DNA of 24,089 nucleotides from an uncultured Eubacterium sp. (GCA_910585745.1 CAJUFM010000046.1:1-24089); one strand, 5' to 3'. Counted from the stretch's first letter, positions 16,027 to 23,856 are shown. Numbers and translations: made by a program. Notes: generated by a model from the letters alone, not told the origin.

Positions 16027-17505
16027 ATGAAAAAGGTTACAGGAACAATCAATGCAAAACGTAAAATGGGAAAGATCAACAAGGAGATTTACGGCCATTT
16101 TTCGGAGCACCTTGGAAGATGTATCTATGAGGGGATCTTTGTGGGAGAGGATTCTGAGATCCCTAACACAAATGGAATGAGAAATGATGTGATAGAGGCT
16201 TTAAAGGAATTAGAGATTCCAGTGCTTCGCTGGCCGGGCGGCTGCTTTGCCGATGAGTATCACTGGATGGATGGGATCGGTGAGAAAGAGAACAGAAAGC
16301 GCATGATCAATACCCACTGGGGCGGGGTGGTAGAGGATAACAGCTTTGGAACCCATGAATTTTTTGAACTCTGTGACCAGCTGGGGTGTGAACCCTACAT
16401 AAATGGAAATGTGGGCAGCGGATCCGTACGGGAGATGTCAGAATGGATCGAGTACATGACCTTTGACGGCGAGTCACCGATGTCGAAACTGCGCCAGAAA
16501 AATGGAAGAAAAGAGCCCTGGAAATTAAAATACTTTGGCGTGGGAAATGAAAACTGGGGCTGTGGCGGCAATATGACGCCGGATTACTATGCGAATATCT
16601 ACCGCAGATACCAGACATACTGCCGGGATTACGGCGACAATAAGCTGTACAAGATCGCCTGCGGACCGGACGGGGCCAATTATGAGTGGACAGATAAACT
16701 CATGAGTATTATCGGCGACCGTTTTGCCGATGCTATCAGCCTGCACTATTATACCGTGCCCTGTGGCTGGGAGACCAAGAGCAAGGCGACGCAGTTTGAT
16801 GCGGAAGTGTACTATGAGACCATTGATTTGACATTGCGCATGGAGGAAATGATCGACCGCCATCTGGAGATCATGAGCAAATACGATCCGGAGCACAAGG
16901 TTAAATTGATCGTGGACGAGTGGGGCACCTGGTTCCAGGTAGAAGAGGGGACGAATCCGGGATTTCTGTATCAGCAGAATACGATGCGGGATGCCATGGT
17001 AGCGGCACTGAACCTGAATATCTTCAACCGCCACTGTGACCGCATCGCTATGGCGAACATTGCCCAGGTAGTAAATGTTCTCCAGGCAGTGATCCTGACT
17101 GAAGGTGCTAAAATAGTAAAGACTCCCACCTATCATGTGTTTGAGATGTACAAAGGCCATCAGAATGCTACACTTGTAGACTGTTTTATGGATACTCCGG
17201 TAGAAGAATGCGAAGGGCACAGTATTCCGCTGGTTTCTTCCTCGGCATCCATCAATGAAAAAGGCGAGCTGACCATTACCCTGGCCAATGCCTCCCTCTC
17301 CGAAGAGATTGAGGTCTCTACAGATGTAGTAGGAGAGTTTTCCTCTGTGAGCGGCAGGATCCTCACTGGAAAGATGGATGATTTCAATTCCTTTGAGAAG
17401 GAAGACGTGGTGAAGCCGGTAGAATTTGACGGCGCTTCCCTGGCAGAGGGCTGCCTGTCGGTAAAAATGCCGCCCTGCAGTGTGGTGACACTGATCCTGA
17501 AATAA
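16027..17505 (+). CDS. alpha-L-arabinofuranosidase, GH51
   Basis: A 492-residue cytoplasmic enzyme (no signal peptide) starting at ATG 16027 behind AGGAGG. The GH51 fold is clear: IYGHFSEHLGRCIYEGI at 21-37, LRWPGGCFAD at 67-76, acid/base E175 in GVGNENWG, nucleophile E298 in IVDEWGTW, and a C-terminal beta domain ending in MPPCSVVTLIL. It releases terminal arabinofuranose from arabino-oligosaccharides taken up from plant arabinan or arabinoxylan. It is a single gene here, with no transporter or other arabinose genes next to it, so uptake must be encoded elsewhere. The length is typical for the family. Confidence 0.95.
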   Translation: MKKVTGTINAKRKMGKINKEIYGHFSEHLGRCIYEGIFVGEDSEIPNTNGMRNDVIEALKELEIPVLRWPGGCFADEYHWMDGIGEKENRKRMINTHWGGVVEDNSFGTHEFFELCDQLGCEPYINGNVGSGSVREMSEWIEYMTFDGESPMSKLRQKNGRKEPWKLKYFGVGNENWGCGGNMTPDYYANIYRRYQTYCRDYGDNKLYKIACGPDGANYEWTDKLMSIIGDRFADAISLHYYTVPCGWETKSKATQFDAEVYYETIDLTLRMEEMIDRHLEIMSKYDPEHKVKLIVDEWGTWFQVEEGTNPGFLYQQNTMRDAMVAALNLNIFNRHCDRIAMANIAQVVNVLQAVILTEGAKIVKTPTYHVFEMYKGHQNATLVDCFMDTPVEECEGHSIPLVSSSASINEKGELTITLANASLSEEIEVSTDVVGEFSSVSGRILTGKMDDFNSFEKEDVVKPVEFDGASLAEGCLSVKMPPCSVVTLILK

Positions 17506-17511
17506 ATAATG

Positions 17512-17543
17512 TTTAGGGGGCGGCGGTCTGTGCCGCCCCTAAA
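17512..17543 (+). terminator. strong GC-rich hairpin after the arabinofuranosidase gene
   Basis: TTTAGGGG(G)CGGC at 17512-17524 pairs with GCCGCCCCTAAA at 17532-17543, a 12-bp stem with one bulged G. There is no T-run after it, so it may only partly terminate or may stabilise the mRNA end. Confidence 0.5.
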
Positions 17544-17573
17544 TGATTTACGCTAGGAGAAATGAGGGGGATC

Positions 17574-17834
17574 ATGGGAAAACAGATACCATTTTGCCGC
17601 AAATGTATGTGGACAAAGGAGATGCTGGAAAAGGAACGGATCAAGCTGGAGGATTACATCGCTAATATTCCAGAAGAGGAGAAGGTATCTCCCGAGGAGC
17701 ATGAGAGAAGGCTTTTGATCTGTGACACCTGTCCGGAGCTTCGCAGCGGGCTCTGCGGACAGTGCGGCTGTTATGTGGCAGTGCGGGCGGTGAGGAAGAA
17801 CGGGTATTGTCCCCATGTGAGGAGAAAGTGGTGA
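17574..17834 (+). CDS. eight-cysteine small protein (DUF6171-like)
   Basis: From ATG 17574 (GAGGGGG at 17564-17570) the product is 86 residues. ATG 17562 would add four residues but lies two bases from AGGAG, so the start is not certain. Cysteines are at 8, 11, 50, 53, 61, 64, 66 and 79, arranged as CxxC, CxxC, CxxCxC and a last C, separated by a charged helix (residues 15-48). This spacing suggests one or two bound zinc ions, or an iron-sulfur cluster. The pattern recalls the DUF6171 proteins of Clostridia. No function is known to me. No other gene is clearly co-transcribed with it. Confidence 0.7.
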   Translation: MGKQIPFCRKCMWTKEMLEKERIKLEDYIANIPEEEKVSPEEHERRLLICDTCPELRSGLCGQCGCYVAVRAVRKNGYCPHVRRKW

Positions 17835-17868
17835 AAAGTTAATAAAAGTATATTGACTGATAAAGAGC

Positions 17869-18157
17869 ATGATGATATATTTTGATATGTGTGTGCAGGA
17901 GGAAGGTAACTGTTTTTATATTAAGATTAATCATAGTTATATGTTGGACGAAGAATTTAAAGACGAAAAATCTGCAGAGGAGCGTATGCGTAGTATAGTC
18001 CAGGCGCGGAACAATCTGGAATACGAACGAAAAAATTATTGACATTACGGTCTATAATGTGATACCATTAATCAAAATTGATAAAGACGAAGATGGTGCA
18101 GGAGGGATTCCTCCAGAGATGATCCATTTCCATCAGAGAGACAGAATCACCGGCTGA
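17869..18157 (+). pseudogene. frameshifted small gene upstream of the T-box
   Basis: ATG 17869 opens a 57-codon frame (MMIYFDMCVQEEGN, then MLDEEFKDEKSAEER, then NNLEYERKNY) that stops at TGA 18040-18042. Just before the stop is a run of six A (18030-18035). Removing one A continues the frame as IDITVYNVIPLIKI and IDKDEDG to a TGA at 18155-18157. Both halves look like real protein, so an original gene of about 95 codons has probably gained one A, or the base call is wrong. The last 13 or so codons overlap the 5' arm of the T-box. A TTGACT-17-TATATT promoter-like sequence (17853-17881) covers the start codon, so the true start could be later. The family is unknown to me. Confidence 0.4.
18039..18068 (+). 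promoter_or_regulatory. probable promoter of the pheST T-box transcript
   Basis: A perfect TTGACA at 18039-18044, an 18-base spacer and TACCAT at 18063-18068 with TG at the extended -10 position would start the transcript near 18075, just upstream of the T-box stem I. A TATAAT at 18053-18058 is too close to this -35. Confidence 0.5.
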
Positions 18158-18381
18158 AAGTTCTGTCAGGTTCCCTGGATCATTGACATTCACACCGGAG
18201 TTCCGTTTCTGAAATTCAGTAGGGAGCGGCGTGGCTGCGCGTTAAGCGATAATGAGTGCCTGCTGTGGACAGGAAGGGGATAGTTCTTTTTGTGCATGGT
18301 GGGAATCAGGGTGGTACCGCGGAGATGTAAGTCCGTCCCTTGTAAGCATGGAGAACATGCCTGTGGGGGACGGACTTTTTT
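18085..18381 (+). ncRNA. T-box riboswitch (tRNA-Phe) controlling pheST
   Basis: The 14-base T-box core AGGGTGGTACCGCGG is present at 18308-18322. Upstream, stem I is visible: ATGATCCA (18119-18126) pairs with TGGATCAT (18176-18183), the conserved AGAGAG is at 18135-18140, and ACAGAA/TTCTGT (18141-18146, 18161-18166) encloses GGCTG. The likely specifier codon is TTC at 18189-18191 (Phe), followed by GGAG. AGTAGGGAGCGG and GCGTTA at about 18218-18245 match the region after stem I. The terminator is GTCCGTCCC (18331-18339) with GGGACGGAC (18367-18375) and six T. Uncharged tRNA-Phe would stabilise the antiterminator and allow pheST transcription. The 5' boundary is approximate. Confidence 0.92.
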
Positions 18382-18406
18382 AGTAGGAAAGTTCACACCT
18401 GCGGAG

Positions 18407-18521
18407 CTAAAGAATGGCCAAAGGCGATTCTTTAGAGGTGCGCGTTTCTCGGCCGCACCTTGCATGTTATTTCCGGATACAGACTATAAAACGAAGCAGC
18501 AGGATAAAATGTGTATCCTGC
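18407..18521 (+). repeat. three consecutive perfect hairpins in the pheS leader
   Basis: Between the T-box terminator and pheS lie CTAAAGAAT/ATTCTTTAG (18407-18415, 18427-18435), AGGTGCG/CGCACCT (18436-18442, 18454-18460) and GCAGGATA/TATCCTGC (18499-18506, 18514-18521). The first two abut with no gap. None has a T-run. They may be an intergenic repeat element or mRNA processing/stability hairpins. Confidence 0.6.
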
Positions 18522-18536
18522 GGAAATGAGGAGATC

Positions 18537-19556
18537 ATGAAAGAAAAACTTGAAAAGATCATGAAGGATGCCCTGTCTCAGATCGAGACATCCGAAGGAC
18601 TGGATAAGCTGAATGATATCCGGGTGGCATTTCTTGGAAAAAAAGGAGAACTTACCAGCGTGCTTAAATCCATGAAGGATGTGGCGCCGGAGGACCGGCC
18701 GAAGGTGGGCCAGCTGGTAAACGAGGCGAGAAAAGACATCGAAGCAAAGCTGGAGGCGAAAAAGACAGCATTTGCCAAAGCTCTCCGTGAAGAGAAGATG
18801 AAAGCCGAAGTGATCGATGTGACTCTTCCGGGAAAGAAACCGAAACTGGGACATAGACACCCGAATACCATTGCACTGGAAGAAGTGGAAAAAATATTTG
18901 TGGGACTTGGTTATGAGGTTGTGGAAGGCCCCGAAGTGGAATATGATTATTATAACTTTGAAGCATTGAATATCCCGGCGAACCATCCGGCGAAGGATGA
19001 GCAGGATACCTTTTATATCAATGATAAATTTCTGCTGCGTACCCAGACCTCTTCGGTACAGGTCCGGGTGATGGAGGAAGGGAAGCTTCCGATCCGCATG
19101 ATCGCACCGGGAAGAGTGTTCCGCTCCGACGAGGTGGACGCCACCCATTCTCCTTCCTTCCATCAGATTGAAGGACTTGTGATCGATAAAAATATCACCT
19201 TTGCAGATCTGAAAGGAACCCTGGCAGAGTTCGCGAAAGAGCTGTTTGGAGAGGGAACAAAGGTAAAATTCCGCCCCCATCATTTCCCATTTACAGAGCC
19301 GAGCGCGGAGATGGATGTGACCTGCTTTAAGTGCGGCGGAAAGGGATGCCGTTTCTGTAAGGGCGAGGGCTGGATCGAGATCTTGGGCTGCGGAATGGTC
19401 CATCCCCACGTATTGGAGATGAGCCACATCGATCCCGATGAATACACAGGTTTTGCCTTTGGGGTTGGTTTGGAACGAATCGCACTGCTGAAATACGAAA
19501 TTGACGATATGCGTCTTCTATATGAAAATGACAAGCGGTTCCTGGAGCAGTTTTAG
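18537..19556 (+). CDS. pheS: phenylalanyl-tRNA synthetase alpha subunit
   Basis: ATG 18537 (GAGGAG 8 bases upstream) gives 339 residues, the standard PheS length. The frame is open further upstream but that would run through the leader hairpins. Residues 1-90 form the tRNA-binding coiled coil, followed by the class II catalytic core: motif 1 region at 110-135, motif 2 with GRVFRSDEVDATHSPSFHQ (192-210), and motif 3 FGVGLERIALL (308-318). A CxxC-x4-CxxC set (C263, C266, C271, C274) is present, as in many Gram-positive PheS. It charges tRNA-Phe as an alpha2-beta2 enzyme with PheT. Control is by the T-box upstream. Confidence 0.97.
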   Translation: MKEKLEKIMKDALSQIETSEGLDKLNDIRVAFLGKKGELTSVLKSMKDVAPEDRPKVGQLVNEARKDIEAKLEAKKTAFAKALREEKMKAEVIDVTLPGKKPKLGHRHPNTIALEEVEKIFVGLGYEVVEGPEVEYDYYNFEALNIPANHPAKDEQDTFYINDKFLLRTQTSSVQVRVMEEGKLPIRMIAPGRVFRSDEVDATHSPSFHQIEGLVIDKNITFADLKGTLAEFAKELFGEGTKVKFRPHHFPFTEPSAEMDVTCFKCGGKGCRFCKGEGWIEILGCGMVHPHVLEMSHIDPDEYTGFAFGVGLERIALLKYEIDDMRLLYENDKRFLEQF

Positions 19557-19560
19557 TATA

Positions 19561-19588
19561 GGATGCGGCGCAGTGCCGACGGACATCC
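19561..19588 (+). other. intercistronic hairpin between pheS and pheT
   Basis: GGATG (19561-19565) pairs with CATCC (19584-19588), and CGGC (19566-19569) with GCCG (19575-19578). It has no T-run and is probably a minor mRNA structure in the pheST transcript. Confidence 0.35.
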
Positions 19589-19615
19589 ATAAATAAAAGA
19601 AAAGAGGTTAGTAGA

Positions 19616-22054
19616 ATGAATACACCATTATCGTGGATAAAAGCATATGTTCCGGAACTGGAATGTACCGAAAAGGAGTACATGGACGCCATGACCCTGT
19701 CTGGTACCAAGGTGGAGGGATATGAAAAATTTGACGAGGATCTGGATCAGATCATCGTGGGAAAGATTGATAAGATTGAAAAGCACCCGGATGCGGATAA
19801 GCTGGTTGTCTGCCAGGTATCAGTGGATGAGCAGGGGACCCAGGTACAGATCGTGACGGGAGCGCCCAATGTGAAAGAGGGGCAGAAGGTTCCTGTAGTA
19901 TTGGACGGAGGCCGTGTGGCAGGCGGTCACGATGGATCTAAGACGCCGGGGGGGATTAAGATCAAAAAGGGAAAACTCCGCGGTGTGGAGTCCTGTGGCA
20001 TGATGTGTTCCATTGAGGAACTGGGATCTTCCAGGGATTTTTATCCCGACGCCCCGGAAAATGGGATTTATATCCTCAGTGACAATCCGGAATATAAAGA
20101 TGCGCCGGTGGGCAGCGACGCCATCGCGCTTCTGGGGCTGCGGGATGCCAATTTTGAGTATGAGGTGACCTCTAACCGTGTGGACTGCTTTGGCGTGATC
20201 GGTATCGCCAGAGAGGCAGCGGCGACTTTCCGCAAACCCTTCTGTCCGCCGGAGATAAAGGCAGTGGGCAACGAAGAGAAGGCAGCAGATTATATTTCTG
20301 TAGAGATAGAAAATAAAGAGCTCTGTTCCCGGTATGTGGCGCGGGTAGTAAAAGATATCAAGCTGGCGCCGTCACCGGAGTGGATGCAGAGAAGGCTGGC
20401 GGCATGCGGAATCCGTCCCATCAACAACATTGTGGATATCACCAACTATGTGATGGAGGAATACTCCCAGCCGATGCATGCCTATGATCTGGATACCATT
20501 GCTGGCAGAAAGATTGTTGTGAGGAATGCAAAGCAGGGCGAGACCTTCATGACCCTGGACGGACAGGAGCGTCAGCTGGATGATTCCATCCTGATGATCT
20601 GCGACGGAGAGAAGGCGGTGGGCATCGCTGGAATCATGGGTGGAGAAAATTCTAAGATCACTGACGATGTGAAAACGATGCTTTTTGAGGCGGCGTGCTT
20701 TGATGGAACCAATATCCGTCTGTCCGGGAAAAAGCTGGGCATGCGTACTGACGCCCAGGCGAAGTTTGAAAAAGGACTGGATCCCAATACCACCCTGGAG
20801 GCCATGAACCGTGCCTGCCAGCTGATCGAGGAGCTGGGCGCTGGCACCGTTGTAGGCGGCTGTGTGGATATTTATCCGGTAAAGCGGGAAGAGGAGACGG
20901 TGGCATATGATCCGGAGAAGATCAATGCCCTTCTGGGAACCGACATCAGCGAAGAAGAAATGATCCGTTATTTTGAGATGGTATGTCTTCCGGTGGACCG
21001 GGAAAAACGGCTGGTGCATGTGCCAACATGGAGACAGGATGTTCACCGTCTGGCGGATCTGGCAGAGGAAGTGGCAAGATTTTATGGCTATGACAAGATC
21101 CCTGCCACCCTTCCCAGCGGTGAGGCGACAGCCGGAAAATTATCTTATAAGACAGAGATTAGTAACATTGCCAGAAATGTAGTAGAGCAGGCGGGCTTCT
21201 GTGAGGGAATGAGTTATTCTTTTGAGAGTCCAAAAGTTTTTGATAAACTATTGATCCCAGGGCAAAGCGATGTGAGGAAGGCGATCGTGATCTCTAACCC
21301 TCTGGGAGAGGATTACAGTATCATGAGAACCTTGTCGCTGAATGGGATGCTGACCTCCCTTTCCACCAATTACAACCGCAGAAATAAGGATGTAAGGCTG
21401 TATGAGCTGGCAAATATTTATCTGCCCAAGAGCCTTCCTTTGGAGGAGCTTCCGGAGGAGCGTCTGCAGCTGACACTGGGAATGTACGGCGAGGGCGATT
21501 TCTTCGACATGAAAGGTGTGGTAGAGGGAATCTTTGATAAACTGGGAATTCATAAGACCCTTTCTTACACACCGGAGGATGACCGGCCCTATCTGCATCC
21601 GGGGCGCCGGGCAGATATTGTACTGGAGGGCAAGACCCTGGGATTTCTGGGTGAGGTACATCCGGAGGTGCTGGATCAGTACAGCATTGGAACCAAGGCG
21701 TATGTGGCGGTTCTGGATGTAGAAATGCTGGCGGAGCTGGCAGATTTTGATATCAAATATAAAGGTGTTGCCAAATTCCCTGCTGTCACGAGAGATATTT
21801 CCCTTGTGATGAAAAAGAATGTTCTCGCCGGACAGGTGGAGGAGATCATCCGCAAAAATGGCGGAAAGATCCTGGAGAGCTTTAAGCTGTTCGATGTGTA
21901 CGAGGGAGAACAGCTGGCGGCAGATGAGAAATCATTGGCCTACTCTATTCAATTCCGCGCTTCGGACCGTACATTGGAGGATAAGGACGTGACAGCGGTG
22001 ATGGATAAAATACTGAAGAAAATGGAAAGCTTAGGAGTAAAAATACGTCAATAA
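19616..22054 (+). CDS. pheT: phenylalanyl-tRNA synthetase beta subunit
   Basis: An 812-residue protein of normal length, starting at ATG 19616 after GAGG. The domains follow the standard order: an EMAP-type tRNA-binding OB fold (about 40-150, KIEKHPDADKL and IVTGAPNV), the B3/4 editing domain (about 210-390, VTSNRVDCFGVIGIARE before it and RPINNIVDITNYVM within), the B5 domain (about 410-480), a catalytic-like core (about 485-690), and the C-terminal anticodon-binding FDX-ACB domain (about 718-811, KFPAVTRDISLV to the end). It edits Tyr-tRNA-Phe and completes the heterotetramer with PheS, encoded 59 bases upstream. Confidence 0.97.
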   Translation: MNTPLSWIKAYVPELECTEKEYMDAMTLSGTKVEGYEKFDEDLDQIIVGKIDKIEKHPDADKLVVCQVSVDEQGTQVQIVTGAPNVKEGQKVPVVLDGGRVAGGHDGSKTPGGIKIKKGKLRGVESCGMMCSIEELGSSRDFYPDAPENGIYILSDNPEYKDAPVGSDAIALLGLRDANFEYEVTSNRVDCFGVIGIAREAAATFRKPFCPPEIKAVGNEEKAADYISVEIENKELCSRYVARVVKDIKLAPSPEWMQRRLAACGIRPINNIVDITNYVMEEYSQPMHAYDLDTIAGRKIVVRNAKQGETFMTLDGQERQLDDSILMICDGEKAVGIAGIMGGENSKITDDVKTMLFEAACFDGTNIRLSGKKLGMRTDAQAKFEKGLDPNTTLEAMNRACQLIEELGAGTVVGGCVDIYPVKREEETVAYDPEKINALLGTDISEEEMIRYFEMVCLPVDREKRLVHVPTWRQDVHRLADLAEEVARFYGYDKIPATLPSGEATAGKLSYKTEISNIARNVVEQAGFCEGMSYSFESPKVFDKLLIPGQSDVRKAIVISNPLGEDYSIMRTLSLNGMLTSLSTNYNRRNKDVRLYELANIYLPKSLPLEELPEERLQLTLGMYGEGDFFDMKGVVEGIFDKLGIHKTLSYTPEDDRPYLHPGRRADIVLEGKTLGFLGEVHPEVLDQYSIGTKAYVAVLDVEMLAELADFDIKYKGVAKFPAVTRDISLVMKKNVLAGQVEEIIRKNGGKILESFKLFDVYEGEQLAADEKSLAYSIQFRASDRTLEDKDVTAVMDKILKKMESLGVKIRQ

Positions 22055-22074
22055 TATTCCTTGGAGGGATTGTT

Positions 22075-22551
22075 TTGAAAAAATTGATTCGTAACTTGCT
22101 GGCACTTGCCTTTATCGGTTACATGGTACTTCTGATTTATTTTCTGTTTTTCAGTGAAGAATATGGGCGCACTACCCATTACACCGATTATCAGTACAAT
22201 CTCGTGTTGTTCCGGGAGATCACCCGGTACATCCGCCACCGGGATATCCTGGGATTTGATTTTGTCATGATCAATCTGGTGGGAAATGTGGTAGTGTTCA
22301 TGCCCTTTGGTTTTTTTGTGCCAAGCCTGGAGAAAAGGCGCCGCGGATATTTTCTGGATTTTTTGAAAATATCCCTCCTTGGCTTTTTGTTCAGTCTTGC
22401 AGTGGAGACCGTACAGCTGGTGACGAAGGTTGGATGTTTTGATGTGGATGACCTGTTTTTAAATACAATAGGCGTCGTACTGGGGTATCTTTGTTATGGT
22501 ATCTGCCGGTTTATCTGGAACTTCGTACGCAGGAAAAATAGCGCTTCGTAA
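22075..22551 (+). CDS. VanZ-like family membrane protein
   Basis: The start is a TTG at 22075, placed 6 bases after GGAGGG (22063-22068). No ATG fits. The 158-residue product has four spans (about 8-26, 64-83, 93-113, 128-148) and the VanZ motifs NLVGNVVVFMPFGFF (67-81), ETVQL (111-115) and DVDDLFLNTIG (123-133). VanZ proteins occur widely in Firmicutes; VanZ itself gives teicoplanin resistance, but most relatives are uncharacterised. Only 20 bases separate it from pheT, so it is probably read through from the pheST transcript. It should not be called a resistance gene on this evidence. Confidence 0.88.
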   Translation: MKKLIRNLLALAFIGYMVLLIYFLFFSEEYGRTTHYTDYQYNLVLFREITRYIRHRDILGFDFVMINLVGNVVVFMPFGFFVPSLEKRRRGYFLDFLKISLLGFLFSLAVETVQLVTKVGCFDVDDLFLNTIGVVLGYLCYGICRFIWNFVRRKNSAS

Positions 22552-22563
22552 TGGAGGAAATAT

Positions 22564-22896
22564 ATGCAGATTCGTATCGGGAAGAGAAGAAAAATTCAGT
22601 TTACAGATAAAAAGCATCCGCTGCAGGGAATTCTGTCTGCCCTGCTGGCGGTATTATCCTTTGCCATGATGATCACACTGTTTGTATGTTCCGGCATGGA
22701 AAAGGGAAATGGCGGGCTCATGTACGGCTACCTGGGTATTTTGAATTTGCTGTTCTCTGTGACAGGCTTCGTGCTCTCGCTGAGATGTCTGAAAAGAGAG
22801 GACATCTATGTCACTACCCCTACCATTGGATCAGTCTTTAACGGGGTTATTATTATTATCTATCTGATCCTGTATTTCATGGGGGCTCTGGTGTGA
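22564..22896 (+). CDS. small membrane protein, DUF6142-like
   Basis: A 110-residue protein from ATG 22564 with GGAGG 8 bases upstream, 12 bases after the VanZ-like gene. A basic N-terminus (MQIRIGKRRKIQF) is followed by three hydrophobic spans at about 23-43, 51-73 and 88-108. The TDKKHPLQGILSALLA start and the G-x-I-x-N-x-L/G-F-x-x-S segment resemble short proteins annotated as DUF6142 in Lachnospiraceae. No function is known. It ends 7 bases before the end of the convergent AP2 gene, and no terminator is visible between them. Confidence 0.75.
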   Translation: MQIRIGKRRKIQFTDKKHPLQGILSALLAVLSFAMMITLFVCSGMEKGNGGLMYGYLGILNLLFSVTGFVLSLRCLKREDIYVTTPTIGSVFNGVIIIIYLILYFMGALV

Positions 22897-22903
22897 CCAG
22901 CTA

Positions 22904-23698
22904 TCAGATCAGATCTTTCAGATCTATGATCGTCTTTGAGATCTTCAGCCTTCCCAGACGGTTTTTATACTCATCCGGGGAGAGCTCTTCTACATAGTTG
23001 ACGGGATATTTTTTATCGTATCCCTTTCGGATCAGCACCGATGCTGCTTTGTTGTAGGCAATGGCGGCATCGGTTTCTGATTCATAGCGTCCTACAATAA
23101 AGTCGCCTTTCCAGTGAATGCGCGTCTCATACAGGGTCTTTCCCTGGTGTGTTTTACGGAAGACACCATGATAGCGGTTGATGATCTCAATATTTTCATA
23201 GCGGAAATCCCGCTTATTTCCATTAACAAAGAGGAAATCCCTTCCTGCTACTCCATAATTTTTTATACCATACCGGGACAGAATATTTACCTGCATGCCG
23301 TAATCGCTGACAAAGAGATGCCCGCCACGCCTCGTTATGGTGTGGGTGGAATAGTAAAAGAGATCGTCAATATCGAAAATATAATAATCCTCCGGTGAAA
23401 AATAATAGTGAAAATATTTCTGGTACAGATAGACCGGCGTCTTTATATAGATCCCATTGTCCCGGAAATTGATAAGAGTTACCCATTTGCGAAAAGGAAG
23501 AGCCCGGGAGCATGAGGAAAAATCCTCCAGACCGTATTTGGTATCGTGGAGAATGGAATCTGCCAGATGGTAAGCGAGACTGGCAGCATCTTCAGTGGAA
23601 AAACTGCCGAGGCTGATATGTTTATTTTTATATGTGATGGAACTGCGGTAATATAAAGTTCCGTCTTTTTTTGTTGCCGTGTATACCCCTGGTTTCAT
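22904..23698 (-). CDS. double AP2-domain protein with HNH-like remnant
   Basis: ATG 23698 (MKPGVYTAT) has AGGAGA 5 bases upstream; a TTG at 23728 gives a longer frame but no ribosome site. The product is 264 residues. Two similar segments, residues 4-48 (GVYTATKKDG, ISLGSFSTEDAASLAY) and 178-221 (GVFRKTHQG, FIVGRYESETDAAIAY), share the AP2-type pattern of three strands and an Ala-rich helix. Just before the second, FVNGNKRDFRYENI (157-170) matches the NG-x-x-x-D-x-R-x-x-N part of HNH endonucleases, but the catalytic His position is F157. This suggests a homing-endonuclease descendant now used as a DNA-binding protein, possibly a regulator. It is convergent with the DUF6142-like gene. Confidence 0.7.
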   Translation of the reverse strand: MKPGVYTATKKDGTLYYRSSITYKNKHISLGSFSTEDAASLAYHLADSILHDTKYGLEDFSSCSRALPFRKWVTLINFRDNGIYIKTPVYLYQKYFHYYFSPEDYYIFDIDDLFYYSTHTITRRGGHLFVSDYGMQVNILSRYGIKNYGVAGRDFLFVNGNKRDFRYENIEIINRYHGVFRKTHQGKTLYETRIHWKGDFIVGRYESETDAAIAYNKAASVLIRKGYDKKYPVNYVEELSPDEYKNRLGRLKISKTIIDLKDLI

Positions 23699-23786
23699 AG
23701 CGTTCTCCTGGATCTTTGGTTGTGGCAAAATGCGTGTTTTCTATAAGTTTAGCAGAAATCTGGCGGGGAAGCAAGGGGGAGAGTGA

Positions 23787-23817
23787 CATGTCGTTCATCG
23801 CAAATTCATGTCGTTCA
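23787..23817 (+). promoter_or_regulatory. direct-repeat response-regulator-like binding site
   Basis: CATGTCGTTCA occurs twice, at 23787-23797 and 23807-23817, exactly 20 bases apart, about two helical turns. The pair lies about 34 bases before a TATAAT with a poor -35. Two direct repeats at this spacing upstream of a weak -35 are typical of LytTR-type activator sites. Confidence 0.6.
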
Positions 23818-23847
23818 CGGAAAAATATGGAAATTGAGGAAAAAAGA

Positions 23848-23856
23848 TGTTATAAT
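23848..23856 (+). promoter_or_regulatory. extended -10 promoter of the terminal secreted-protein gene
   Basis: TG-T-TATAAT at 23848-23856, with only a weak TGGAAA 17 bases upstream as -35, drives the gene at 23904. The same TGTTATAATAT string occurs in the deacetylase promoter at 9628. Confidence 0.6.

Noticed and set aside
17853..17881. TTGACT-17-TATATT as a promoter for the frameshifted small gene.
   Set aside because: It fits the consensus well but covers the first ATG of that gene, so either the promoter or that start codon is wrong. It is kept only as a note under the gene.
18053..18058. TATAAT 8 bases after a perfect TTGACA (18039-18044), at first sight a consensus promoter.
   Set aside because: The 8-base spacer cannot be used by sigma-A polymerase. 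The TACCAT at 18063-18068 with an 18-base spacer is a better partner.
18432..19427. A 331-codon open frame on the minus strand opposite pheS.
   Set aside because: It is a shadow of the pheS frame, rich in His, Phe and Cys with no recognisable domain, and it runs into the leader.
22075..22551. Possible teicoplanin resistance gene vanZ.
   Set aside because: The family match is real but there is no van cluster around it. Most VanZ-like proteins in Firmicutes are not resistance genes.
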